The notes: generated from the letters alone by a model not told the origin. A DNA stretch of 12,071 nt from CAYSPU01 sp964432995 (GCA_964432995.1 CAYSPU010000188.1:1-12071), one strand, 5' to 3'; positions 1-6,924 are shown, numbered from the stretch's first letter. Made by a program: numbers and translations.

Positions 1-417
1 CGGCACGGCCAACCCCCACTTCCCCGACCGGAGGTGATTCGCATGGGTTACCACCTGGCGCGTGGTGGCCAGGATGAACGCCAGTGTGTGATCGGCCACT
101 TCGTGGACGCAGTAGTCCGGGATGTTGCAGACCGGGATCCGGCGCGCGCGCGCGGCCTCCAGATCCACGTTGTCCACCCCGATACCATAGCGAACGATGA
201 CCCGGGCCCGGCTCATCGCGACGATGACGTTCGCGCCGACCCGCGCGAACTGGGTGATGACGGCGTCCGCGTTCCGGCAGAGTGCGATGAGGTCGGCCTC
301 GGTTTGGCACTGGCGCCCGACGACGTCGCAGCCGGCGTGGTTGAGGATCTGCTGTTCGGTGCTGAGGTCCGGGAAGGCGTAATCGGTGACGACCACCTCA
401 GGTTTGGCGTTGTTCAT
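1..417 (-). CDS. D-isomer specific 2-hydroxyacid dehydrogenase, N-terminal part (cut by left edge)
   Basis: The frame is open from an ATG at 417 to the left edge, giving 139 residues of a longer protein. The sequence has the start of the substrate-binding domain (MNNAKPEVVVTDYAFPD) and then the family block VRYGIGVDNVDLEAARARRI, followed by V-C-N-I-P-D-Y and the helix H-E-V-A-D-H-T-L-A-F-I-L, which is typical of phosphoglycerate-dehydrogenase, glyoxylate-reductase and CtBP-like enzymes. These oxidise or reduce 2-hydroxy acids with NAD(P)(H) in the cytosol. The NAD-binding GxGxxG motif and the catalytic Arg/Glu/His lie beyond the edge, so substrate cannot be assigned. Earlier ATGs at 422 meet a stop after two codons, which favours 417. 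No strong ribosome binding site is seen. It follows the CE15 gene after 137 bp in the same direction, so it may have its own promoter. Confidence 0.9.
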   Translation of the reverse strand, partial: MNNAKPEVVVTDYAFPDLSTEQQILNHAGCDVVGRQCQTEADLIALCRNADAVITQFARVGANVIVAMSRARVIVRYGIGVDNVDLEAARARRIPVCNIPDYCVHEVADHTLAFILATTRQVVTHANHLRSGKWGLAVP

Positions 418-478
418 GGCATGGCTCGGCACGAATTGGCAGCAGAGTGCAGGAGCTCGGCGGGGGGCTGCCGGTTGT

Positions 479-500
479 TTTCAACGGTTTTTCAACGGTT
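479..500. repeat. 11-bp tandem direct repeat, two copies
   Basis: The unit TTTCAACGGTT occurs twice back to back (479-489 and 490-500), followed by a partial third TTTC. It lies in the 137-bp gap between the CE15 stop and the dehydrogenase start, 62-83 bp upstream of that start. An 11-bp period is one helical turn, so two protein sites would sit on the same DNA face. A regulator-binding role is inference. Confidence 0.6.
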
Positions 501-554
501 TTCGCGCGGCACAGGCCGTGCCCGCTCCATGCCCGGTCGGGTCTTGGTCTTGCC

Positions 555-2057
555 TCAGCGGGACCGCAGATGCCGATCCGCCCAGAGGATGAAGTGCTTC
601 ATGTTCGAACGGTCTTCGTGCCCGCCGTCGTGTTGGCGCCAGGCCAGCTCGCCGTCGAGCCGGCCGGTGTTCACCGGCGGCATTCGGGCGATCCGATAGT
701 CTTCCTGCTCCCCGAGGTCGCGCGCTCCCAAGAGCCGGAATACCGGCCCCGCCGCCACCGCCGCCATGTAACTGCCCGGTTGGTCGAGCCAAAGCGCATC
801 CCCGCGTTCCGGCACACCGTAGCTGATGAAGGTCAACCGCGGGGCACACAACGCGATCAACATGTGAGCGTCAACCGGCAGGTCGCCGGCGGTCTTGCTG
901 CCAAACGACGATTCCGCTGCGCCGTACTTGAGGAAGTTGCCCGCCATCCAGTGATACTCACCGGAGCCGGTCAGGTTCTCGACCGCCTCGCCGAAGTTCC
1001 GGCGGTGCAACTTGGCGCCCCCTTCGCCGGAGGACCCGACCAACGCCACGGCGAAACGCGGTTCAAAGGCCAAGGTGACCAACGCGGCCTTGCCAAACCG
1101 CGACACACCCTCGATCCCGACCTTCTTCGCGTCCACCGCCGGGTCGGTTTCCAGGTAGTCCAAAGCGCGGGCCGCGCCCCAAGCCCAGGCGCGCAGCGCG
1201 CCCCAGTCGTCGGGCTTGCGGGGCTGGCCTTTGTTGACCAGGCCGATGATACCCTTTGTGAGTCCAGCCCCGTTGTCCGCCTGAATGCTCCCGGGATTCA
1301 GAGTGCCGTAGCCCCAACCGGCGGCGAGCAGTTGTTCGGTGGACGGCGGATCTGTGTAGGGGCCGCCGAACTCGGCAAAGCGATTGGTCGGCGCCGGAGA
1401 ACCGGCCGGCCGCGGCATGCCGTCCCCGCCAAACCCGGCGAACATGATCAGAACCGGGACCGGACCCTGCGCCCGGGCCGGTGTCACCACCGTCAGGCGA
1501 ATGTCCACCGTAATCGCCGGGCAACCGGAGTTGTCCACGTGGCCGACAAGTCGCTTGCCCTTCGCCGGGATCTCGCCAACCAGGCCGTCCGCCACCTCGG
1601 AAACCACGGTCCACGTCACTTTCGGGACGTTTCCTGGGACGCGTCCCACCACTTCCCGCTCGAAGTCCTCCACGATTTCCGGGCGGCGCTGTTGCCACCA
1701 CATCGCGGGCGTGGTGACCTTTCGCCCGTTCTTGAGCGTGAGCAGTTCCGGCAGGTCCGGGTAGGGATTCGCCCTGGCCGGATCGTAATTGGCCGAATTC
1801 GTTCTGCCGGGTTGTCCGCTTGGGCCGGGACGCAAGCGAGTGATGCCCAACTGCTCCATCATGTTCCGGTGATCCTGCTGCGTGGTCCAGTTCAAGGGCT
1901 CGGGGGCCTTGGGCGGTTCGCGGGGCGGCGCGTCGGCCGTTTGCCCGCGCGCGGCGTCGGTCAACGCCGCCAAGGTGAGCAAGAGGAAGCAAAGCCCTGA
2001 CGTCGGATTTGTTCCCACGGGTCGGCCAACGAAACCCAGAATGATTGGGAGCGTCAC
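555..2057 (-). CDS. Secreted CE15-type 4-O-methyl-glucuronoyl methylesterase-like hydrolase
   Basis: An alpha/beta hydrolase of about 500 residues. Family CE15 enzymes cleave the ester between glucuronic acid of xylan and lignin alcohols. The family signature appears as GVSRFGKAA at residues 317-325, with nucleophile Ser319. A second block GSSGEGG (341-347) carries Glu345, a position used as catalytic acid in several bacterial CE15 enzymes. The block EYHWMAGNF (367-375) and the C-terminal DGGH (477-480) give the substrate-pocket region and the probable catalytic His480. A hydrophobic stretch at residues 20-31 ending near ARG-QTADA looks like a signal peptide, so the enzyme is probably exported. 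The GTG at 2057 overlaps the vapC stop by 4 nt. A second GTG at 2018 would give a shorter, more ordinary signal peptide and is a real alternative. Other alpha/beta esterases are possible, but the motif set fits CE15 well. Confidence 0.88.
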   Translation of the reverse strand: MTLPIILGFVGRPVGTNPTSGLCFLLLTLAALTDAARGQTADAPPREPPKAPEPLNWTTQQDHRNMMEQLGITRLRPGPSGQPGRTNSANYDPARANPYPDLPELLTLKNGRKVTTPAMWWQQRRPEIVEDFEREVVGRVPGNVPKVTWTVVSEVADGLVGEIPAKGKRLVGHVDNSGCPAITVDIRLTVVTPARAQGPVPVLIMFAGFGGDGMPRPAGSPAPTNRFAEFGGPYTDPPSTEQLLAAGWGYGTLNPGSIQADNGAGLTKGIIGLVNKGQPRKPDDWGALRAWAWGAARALDYLETDPAVDAKKVGIEGVSRFGKAALVTLAFEPRFAVALVGSSGEGGAKLHRRNFGEAVENLTGSGEYHWMAGNFLKYGAAESSFGSKTAGDLPVDAHMLIALCAPRLTFISYGVPERGDALWLDQPGSYMAAVAAGPVFRLLGARDLGEQEDYRIARMPPVNTGRLDGELAWRQHDGGHEDRSNMKHFILWADRHLRSR

Positions 2058-2488
2058 AAGACGACGAGATGGTTCGCGCTGGCCGACCGAACCGCGGAAG
2101 CGGGTATGCCCTGGTCAAAGGTCGTCAGCCGACCACCTCGACTGACAGCCAGAGCCAGCAGGTAAATGTCGGTCACCAACCGCGAGCTGTTCAGACGCGA
2201 TCGGTCAAACACCGCCTCATCGCGCAAGGAGACCTGATCCGGCCAGAACTCGTGGTCGGTGCCCGATGCAAACCGCGCCAGCACCCCGGTCAACTCGTCC
2301 GGCGTCAACCGGAGCTTTCGGCTGTAATGGGGATGGGACATGATCCGCACTACCCCGTTCTCGGTGAGTGGACAGCTTGCCCAGCCGGCCGTGGCATGAG
2401 TCTCCCACCATCCATGGGCCCGACCGTGAAACGCGTGGTCGGGATCCAACAACGCAATCAACACATTGACATCAAGCAGAGCTCTCAC
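2054..2488 (-). CDS. vapC: VapC-like PIN-domain toxin ribonuclease
   Basis: A 144-residue PIN-domain protein, the usual size for VapC toxins, which are Mg-dependent endoribonucleases that cut tRNA or rRNA when freed from their antitoxin. The four acidic residues of the PIN active site are visible: Asp6 in LLDVNVLIALLD, Glu43 in CPLTENGVVRI, Asp107 in VTDIYLLALA, and Asp125 in LTTFDQGI. The start is GTG at 2488, preceded on the minus strand by a strong purine-rich ribosome binding site (GGAAGGGGGG). The gene follows the antitoxin after 13 nt and its stop overlaps the start of the CE15 esterase, so all three could be read from one transcript. The RNA target cannot be told from sequence. Confidence 0.9.
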   Translation of the reverse strand: MRALLDVNVLIALLDPDHAFHGRAHGWWETHATAGWASCPLTENGVVRIMSHPHYSRKLRLTPDELTGVLARFASGTDHEFWPDQVSLRDEAVFDRSRLNSSRLVTDIYLLALAVSRGGRLTTFDQGIPASAVRSASANHLVVL

Positions 2489-2501
2489 GAATCCCCCCTT
2501 C

Positions 2502-2738
2502 CTAGACTCCCTCCGAATCCATCAGGGCCTGAACATGCTCTAGCGTGATCACTTCACCTCGCGTTGGCAGTAAGGGCACCCCCCCGCGACAGGTTCCCGG
2601 ATTGACGCCGCGTCCCAGCCCCTTCAGCCCGCGCCGAGCCAGCTCCGAGAGCACTTGACCGGCGGTCTGCCCTTCGCGCGCCGCGATTTCCTTGGCTGCC
2701 TGGAGGACATCAGGCTCAATATTGAGCGTGGTTCGCAT
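2502..2738 (-). CDS. vapB: VapB-like ribbon-helix-helix antitoxin
   Basis: A 78-residue protein beginning MRTTLNIEPDVLQAAKEIAA. This is the DNA-contacting beta strand and first helix of a ribbon-helix-helix antitoxin. The second helix follows (TAGQVLSELARRGL), then a linker and a C-terminal segment (EVITLEHVQALMDSEGV, about residues 62-78) of the sort that wraps around the PIN toxin. It should neutralise the neighbouring VapC and repress its own promoter. The frame stays open upstream to 2918, but that extension is Arg/Gly-rich and not domain-like, so ATG 2738 was chosen. There is no ribosome binding site in front of this ATG, and the best promoter match would start transcription at or within about 1 nt of it, so the mRNA may be leaderless. 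Confidence 0.88.
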   Translation of the reverse strand: MRTTLNIEPDVLQAAKEIAAREGQTAGQVLSELARRGLKGLGRGVNPGTCRGGVPLLPTRGEVITLEHVQALMDSEGV

Positions 2739-2745
2739 GCATCTG

Positions 2746-2774
2746 ATGCTGGGGCATCGCACTTGCGCTGTCAA
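2746..2774 (-). promoter_or_regulatory. Candidate sigma70-type promoter of the vapBC module
   Basis: On the minus strand a perfect TTGACA (2774-2769) is followed after exactly 17 nt by CAGCAT (2751-2746), a 3-of-6 match to TATAAT. The distance to the antitoxin ATG is only 7 nt, placing the expected transcription start at or next to the A of the start codon. The -35 is convincing; the -10 is weak. Confidence 0.5.
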
Positions 2775-2808
2775 GCGGTTGCGTTGCCTCCGAGTCATCA
2801 CCTGACCC

Positions 2809-2839
2809 GGACATTTCGCGCTCCGTGCATGAAATGTCC
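2809..2839. promoter_or_regulatory. Perfect 9-bp inverted repeat between the URO-D-like gene and vapB
   Basis: GGACATTTC (2809-2817) and GAAATGTCC (2831-2839) are exact reverse complements separated by 13 nt. The repeat lies 76 bp past the stop of the URO-D-like gene and 35 bp upstream of the vapB -35 box. It could be a hairpin ending the GH32/URO-D transcript, although no U-run follows, or an operator for the toxin-antitoxin pair. Confidence 0.6.
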
Positions 2840-2914
2840 CGCTGCCGGCGTCGATCCCCCCCACACTTCCTCCGCCCCTCCAACGCGCGGGATTCCATGC
2901 GCCGCGCATTCCCC

Positions 2915-4021
2915 TCAAGGCGTTGCCCTAGGCGGATCTTCTCGTTCCGCGCCTGCATCGGCGGCCTCAAAGAAGGCCACGATGTTCGCCCAAGGCGTTT
3001 CCGGGCCCAGCACATGTGCGGGCGCGAGGATCAAGCCGCCGCCGCAGGCCACGTCCCGGATGCGCGACCGGACCTCCGCGCGCACGTCGTCGGGCGAGCC
3101 GAACGGCATCGTGCGTTGCACGCTGATCGTGCCCCAGAACGACAACTGGTCCCCAAACCGCCGTTTGATCGCTGCCGGATCCATGCACTCGGGCTGGACC
3201 GGGTTGAGAATGTCGATACCGATTTCGATGAGTTCGGGGATGGCCGGCTCCACCTTGCCGTCGGAGTGATAGAACACGCGTGCGGCGGGATTGGCGTTCT
3301 TCACGGCGCGCACGGTGGCGGCCAGACGCGGTTTCAGGAACGCACGCCACGTGTTCAGACTCATCAACAAACCCCGCTGGCCGGCGATGTCGTCCCCGGT
3401 GATGACGATATCCACTCCGGCCCGGGCGAACTCCGCCGCCGCGTGCCGCTGGAATGCCGCCGTCCGCTCCAGGAAGTGGTGCGCGATCTCCGGCGCGTGG
3501 ACGAGGTCCATCATCATGTCTTCCAGGCCGCGGATGTACCAGGAGCGCTCGAACACGGAGCCGGCGTAACCGACCACCGCCAAACCCTGTCGATGCCAGG
3601 CCGCGACCCGGTCTCCCAGGCCCGCGTAGCGATACGCCTGGTCCAGGTCAGGCCACGGGTATTCCCGTATCTGCGCCAAGTCGTGCACGCCGCGCAGGGG
3701 CGATTCCACCTGCGCGAAGTGATAGAAATCCCCTTCGCGCCACCAGACTCCCCACTCGTCCACTTCGTCCCGTGCCAGCGCCTCCGCGGCGTGGGCGCCC
3801 AGCCACGGGGCGAAACGGGTGAACGGCAGCGTCGTGGGATTGGAGGTCACCCGGGTGAGGTCCATGCCGAAGTACTCGCGGGGCGGACGATCGCCACAAT
3901 GCCGACGCAGCAGGCTTTCGATGGGCGGCGTATAGCCGATGGCTTCCTCATAGAGCAGCCGCGGCACCCGGTCCGTTGGGCGGTGGGCCAGCGCGGCCAG
4001 CACGCGTTCGCGGGAGGTCAT
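2915..4021 (-). CDS. Uroporphyrinogen decarboxylase (URO-D) superfamily protein, methyltransferase-like
   Basis: A 368-residue TIM-barrel protein of the URO-D/MtaA/CmuA superfamily. Family blocks are clear: the N-terminal RERVLAALAHRPTDRVPR; YHSDGKVEPAIPELIEIGID (251-270) followed by ILNPVQPE; the IKRRFGDQLSFWGTIS strand; and GGGLILAPAHVLGPETPWANI near the end. True HemE enzymes make coproporphyrinogen for haem. Many non-HemE members are corrinoid or other methyltransferases in which a Cys in a His-x-Cys motif binds zinc. Here that site reads His252-Ser-Asp254-Gly, so the Cys is replaced by Asp, and haem or classical Zn-methyltransfer roles are both unproven. The ATG at 4021 is 11 nt after the GH32 stop, so the two genes form an operon. 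That context suggests a catabolic rather than haem-biosynthetic role, which is inference. Confidence 0.85.
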   Translation of the reverse strand: MTSRERVLAALAHRPTDRVPRLLYEEAIGYTPPIESLLRRHCGDRPPREYFGMDLTRVTSNPTTLPFTRFAPWLGAHAAEALARDEVDEWGVWWREGDFYHFAQVESPLRGVHDLAQIREYPWPDLDQAYRYAGLGDRVAAWHRQGLAVVGYAGSVFERSWYIRGLEDMMMDLVHAPEIAHHFLERTAAFQRHAAAEFARAGVDIVITGDDIAGQRGLLMSLNTWRAFLKPRLAATVRAVKNANPAARVFYHSDGKVEPAIPELIEIGIDILNPVQPECMDPAAIKRRFGDQLSFWGTISVQRTMPFGSPDDVRAEVRSRIRDVACGGGLILAPAHVLGPETPWANIVAFFEAADAGAEREDPPRATP

Positions 4022-4032
4022 GCGATGTGGCT

Positions 4033-6204
4033 CTATCGTGAACCCCAGGCGGATTGCAGCTCGTGAACCTCCAGCGACTCGATTCGAGCGGGGCCGCCCC
4101 GCGCCTCAATTCCCAGCGCCCGGTCTTCGGCCTTCGGCTGGAACGGCATCGGCACGTACGTGAGGCCGTCGCTCCCGAACACTTCAAGACCGGTGCGATC
4201 GCAGTAGATCGTCAGGCGCTGCCTGCCACCGCGGAGCGGAGCCGGCGCGCGATGGCCGTTGACGCTCAACTCCTGCCGGGCGGCATCATAGACGATGTCG
4301 GCCCCGCGCACCCGGAACGCGACCGCGGTCGCGGCGCCGGGCGTGAATTCCGCGCGCAGCTCGACCAACTCCGCGCGGACGCCCTCGAGGGGATTGGCTC
4401 CGTCGGGAGCGAGCGCCGCGGCGGCGAATCGATGCGACTGCGCGCGCAGCGCCTGGAGTTCGCGCACCGGCGTGAAGGTCATCCGCGGCCCGTCCGGCGT
4501 GGCCGTGAGCTTAAGCTCGAAGGGGACGGTCATGGACTGGTTGAAGGGCATCCCCTTGGTTTCGGTTTGGAACCAGCCGATCTGGATGCGGCGTTCATCG
4601 TTTGCCGGGAGGTCGCTGTAGGTCTGCGCGGCGTAGAAGCCCCGGCCGCGGTGGCCGGGCAGCTTGCGGTGCTCCGGCGTGAACCGGATGCCGTCGAACG
4701 TGCCCACGGCGTATTCGCTGTTCGCGGCGGTGAGGACCCACTTTCGGTTCGCGGGATCGCCGTCCACCGGCAGTTCGAAGAAGTCCGGGCACTCGAAGAG
4801 AAACGGTTTTCCCACCGGGTCGCCCTCGGTGATGCTGGCGAGCTTCCATTCGCGCAGGTTCGGTGAGGTGAAGAAGTGGATCGTGTGCTGCTTCTCCCGC
4901 TCGACGTAGAGCACCATCACCCACTGCCTGGTTGGTTGGTGCCAGAGGACCTTGGGATCGCGGTTGCCGCCGGTGATCTGCTTCAACACGGGGTTCGCGG
5001 CGTATTTGGTGAAGTGGCGGCCGTCGGTGCTCGAGGCGATGCATTGCACGGTCGGATCCCCGGCCGCCGTGTAGATCAGCACGACCGGCGGCTTGCCGTC
5101 CCGGCCCAAGCCGCTGGTGTTATTCCCGTCCACCACGGCGCTGCCGCTGAACATCGGCCCGAATTCGTCCGGCAGCAGTTTGTCCCCCAGTTCCTCCCAA
5201 TGCACGAGGTCGCGGCTGACCGCATGGCCCCAGTGCATGTTGCCCCAGCTCCACCCGTAGGGATTGTGCTGGAAAAAGAGGTGGTACTCGCCGTTGAAGA
5301 ACACCAGTCCGTTGGGGTCGTTGTTCCAGCCCCGCCGCGGCGAGAAATGGAATTGCCCGCGCAGCGGTTCCCGGTAGAGATCCTCCGCGCCTTTGATGGT
5401 CTCGCCCGGCTCGATCGCGCTCAGCGCCGCGGAGTCGCCCGGCAACCGGTCCACCTCCAGCGCGATGGTCTTTCCGCGCCACGCCCCCACGTCCATCGGG
5501 GCCCACCAGTCCGGCGTGCCGTCCGCAAGTTCGATGTCATTCCTCACGGCGACCCGGCCGTCCACCAAAGTCGTGACCACCCGTTTGGGCGCGCCGTTCC
5601 GGATCGGGAGATGGAGATAGCGCTGTCGAATCGTGAACTCGCGCCGCGCGTTGACCAGCAGTCCGGGAGGTTTCCGGTCGGTCTGGACGATGTGGTCGAC
5701 GTTGATGTGGCCCCAGCCGCCGGTCGCCTGGTCCACGATGCGCAGGACGGCCGTCTTACCCGCGAACTCGCCCACCTCCCACGATTCCGGTCCCAGGGCT
5801 TCGCTCCCGCCGGGCTGGGCATTCGGCCCCGTGGCGCTCCGCACGACGTGCCCGTCCACCACCAACTGGAAGGCGAGCTTCTCGGGGTTCCGGCCGCCGC
5901 CGATGAGGAAGCGGATGAACTGGCGTTCGATCCGGAAGGGGGGCGAGGTCAACTCGCCGGTGGTGTCGTCGCCGCTGTAGAACGAGTTGACCAGGGATTG
6001 GCCCAGAAAACCGCTGACCGGCATTTGGTTCGGCAGCGTGCCCCGGGCGGGGCCGGGGCCGAAGGCGGTGCCGGTCGACGTCCACGCCCCGTAGTCGCGG
6101 CCTTCGAAGTCGGCCAGCAGGATGTCCTCGGCGGCACGCACGCCCGGTAGCGCGAGGGCGAGGGCGAGGGCGAGGAAGAGAGCACGATTCAGCAGGTAGC
6201 TCAT
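4033..6204 (-). CDS. Secreted GH32 fructan beta-fructosidase/levanase with N-terminal accessory domains
   Basis: A 723-residue exported glycosidase. A signal peptide (Leu/Ala-rich core at residues 9-19, likely cut after VRA at 24) is followed by a beta-sandwich-like domain (about 28-175, block TGGWGHINVDHIV) and a second beta-rich region (about 181-265, block RREFTIRQRYLHLPI). The GH32 five-bladed propeller then starts near 285. All three catalytic carboxylates are present: nucleophile Asp296 in WNNDPNG (293-299), transition-state Asp416 in RDP, and acid/base Glu471 in ECPDFF. A C-terminal beta-sandwich (about 600-716) closes the protein, as in levanases and inulinases. It should release fructose from levan, inulin or sucrose outside the cytoplasm; which substrate is not readable from sequence. 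ATG 6204 has no obvious ribosome binding site. It is co-oriented with, and 11 nt from, the URO-D-like gene. Confidence 0.93.
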   Translation of the reverse strand: MSYLLNRALFLALALALALPGVRAAEDILLADFEGRDYGAWTSTGTAFGPGPARGTLPNQMPVSGFLGQSLVNSFYSGDDTTGELTSPPFRIERQFIRFLIGGGRNPEKLAFQLVVDGHVVRSATGPNAQPGGSEALGPESWEVGEFAGKTAVLRIVDQATGGWGHINVDHIVQTDRKPPGLLVNARREFTIRQRYLHLPIRNGAPKRVVTTLVDGRVAVRNDIELADGTPDWWAPMDVGAWRGKTIALEVDRLPGDSAALSAIEPGETIKGAEDLYREPLRGQFHFSPRRGWNNDPNGLVFFNGEYHLFFQHNPYGWSWGNMHWGHAVSRDLVHWEELGDKLLPDEFGPMFSGSAVVDGNNTSGLGRDGKPPVVLIYTAAGDPTVQCIASSTDGRHFTKYAANPVLKQITGGNRDPKVLWHQPTRQWVMVLYVEREKQHTIHFFTSPNLREWKLASITEGDPVGKPFLFECPDFFELPVDGDPANRKWVLTAANSEYAVGTFDGIRFTPEHRKLPGHRGRGFYAAQTYSDLPANDERRIQIGWFQTETKGMPFNQSMTVPFELKLTATPDGPRMTFTPVRELQALRAQSHRFAAAALAPDGANPLEGVRAELVELRAEFTPGAATAVAFRVRGADIVYDAARQELSVNGHRAPAPLRGGRQRLTIYCDRTGLEVFGSDGLTYVPMPFQPKAEDRALGIEARGGPARIESLEVHELQSAWGSR
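6152..6175. repeat. Hexanucleotide repeat GCGAGG x4 inside the GH32 signal peptide
   Basis: Four perfect copies of GCGAGG (CCTCGC on the coding strand) encode the alternating Leu-Ala core of the GH32 signal peptide. The unit is six bases, so gain or loss of a copy keeps the frame and changes the hydrophobic core by two residues. Confidence 0.85.
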
Positions 6205-6209
6205 AGTCT

Positions 6210-6233
6210 GGGGAGGGGAGGGGACCGCTGGGG
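6210..6233 (+). promoter_or_regulatory. G-quadruplex motif just upstream of the GH32 start
   Basis: Four runs of four G occur with loops of 1, 1 and 6 nt (6210-6213, 6215-6218, 6220-6223, 6230-6233) on the plus strand, 5-29 bp upstream of the GH32 ATG. It meets the standard intramolecular quadruplex pattern. It lies on the template strand of GH32, so it could affect transcription rather than fold in the mRNA. Confidence 0.6.
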
Positions 6234-6239
6234 TTCACG

Positions 6240-6257
6240 GGCCCGACCATTCGGGCC
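6240..6257. promoter_or_regulatory. 7-bp hairpin in the GH32 leader or promoter region
   Basis: GGCCCGA (6240-6246) and TCGGGCC (6251-6257) are exact reverse complements around a 4-nt loop. There is no U-run, so it is not a classical terminator. A leader hairpin or operator half-sites are possible. Confidence 0.4.
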
Positions 6258-6313
6258 GACCGGGCCGCTGGCCGGTGTTCCGCATGGCCGAAGCATGGGG
6301 GGAATCACCGCGA

Positions 6314-6333
6314 ACGACAACGCTTATTGTCGT
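6314..6333. promoter_or_regulatory. 7-bp inverted repeat in the divergent intergenic region, candidate operator
   Basis: ACGACAA (6314-6320) and TTGTCGT (6327-6333) form a perfect 7-bp inverted repeat with a 6-nt centre (CGCTTA). It sits between the divergent GH32 and coiled-coil genes, in the most AT-rich part of this 214-bp gap. Read on the minus strand it contains an AATAAG stretch that could be part of a -10. The geometry suits a dimeric regulator. Confidence 0.45.
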
Positions 6334-6418
6334 CGTGGGATAGTGGAAGCGGCATTTTGGGCAAGACACGGCGGACCCGAACTTGGTAGCGTGCCCTCGT
6401 CTGTCCCGAGGAAGCGCT

Positions 6419-6874
6419 ATGGATACACAGTTGTTGAGGAAAGAGCTGCAGGATCACCTGCGCGAGGTGCAACAGGCCAGGGAGGAGGAGCACCGGAGGA
6501 CGCAGGAGGCGGAGCGGCAGAGCACCGCGGCGAAGACCCGCTTCGTGGACTATGTGAAGGAGGAGCTGCGCCCCAGTCTCCGCGCCATTCGCGATGTCCT
6601 GCTGGAACAGGGCTACGAGGTCTCGCTCGCCGAAGCGCTGGACGTGGAGGTGGGGAAGACCCCATTCATCCAACTCCAGGCGCAGCTCCATCCCGGAGCC
6701 AAGGGGGAGACGCAGAAGATCATCTTCCGCGCCGAATGCGCGGGGCCCGACGCCATCAGCATGGGCGCCGGGGACCTGCCGGAGAAGCATCCGCTCGACC
6801 ATCCGCCGAGAGGCAGCGAGCTGGTTCCGTTGCTCCTGCACGCCGTGAAGCGCGAGTTTCCCGTGTCCCGGTAG
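6419..6874 (+). CDS. Small soluble protein of unknown function with N-terminal coiled coil
   Basis: A 151-residue protein I do not recognise. Residues 4-38 are dense in Glu, Arg, Gln and Leu (LLRKELQDHLREVQQAREEE and following) and should form a single long helix or coiled coil. A second helical stretch follows (FVDYVKEELRPSLRAIRDVLLEQ, about 42-64), then a beta-rich part (TPFIQLQAQL, QKIIFRAEC) and a short C-terminal helix (SELVPLLLHAVKREF). There is no signal peptide or membrane segment, so it is probably cytoplasmic. The ATG at 6419 has a good ribosome binding site (GAGGAA, 6 nt spacing); a longer in-frame start at 6383 would add an unconvincing extension. The opposite strand is also open here, but its Arg/Pro/Ser-rich translation looks like a shadow. 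It is divergent from GH32 and convergent with the kinase. Confidence 0.72.
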   Translation: MDTQLLRKELQDHLREVQQAREEEHRRTQEAERQSTAAKTRFVDYVKEELRPSLRAIRDVLLEQGYEVSLAEALDVEVGKTPFIQLQAQLHPGAKGETQKIIFRAECAGPDAISMGAGDLPEKHPLDHPPRGSELVPLLLHAVKREFPVSR

Positions 6875-6924
6875 ACGCGGCCGCCGGGATACCACCAGGC
6901 CCCCAGCCCGCTCGAGTCCGGTGC

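Noticed and set aside
447..2000. Long plus-strand open frame opposite the CE15 gene
   Set aside because: Its translation is Arg/Pro/His-rich with no domain, while the minus strand shows clear CE15 motifs. It is a GC-rich shadow.
2825..4066. Long plus-strand open frame opposite the URO-D-like gene
   Set aside because: No recognisable motif and the complement is a clear URO-D-family protein.
4876..6150. Long plus-strand open frame opposite GH32
   Set aside because: Composition is that of a shadow frame, and the GH32 catalytic motifs are all on the other strand.
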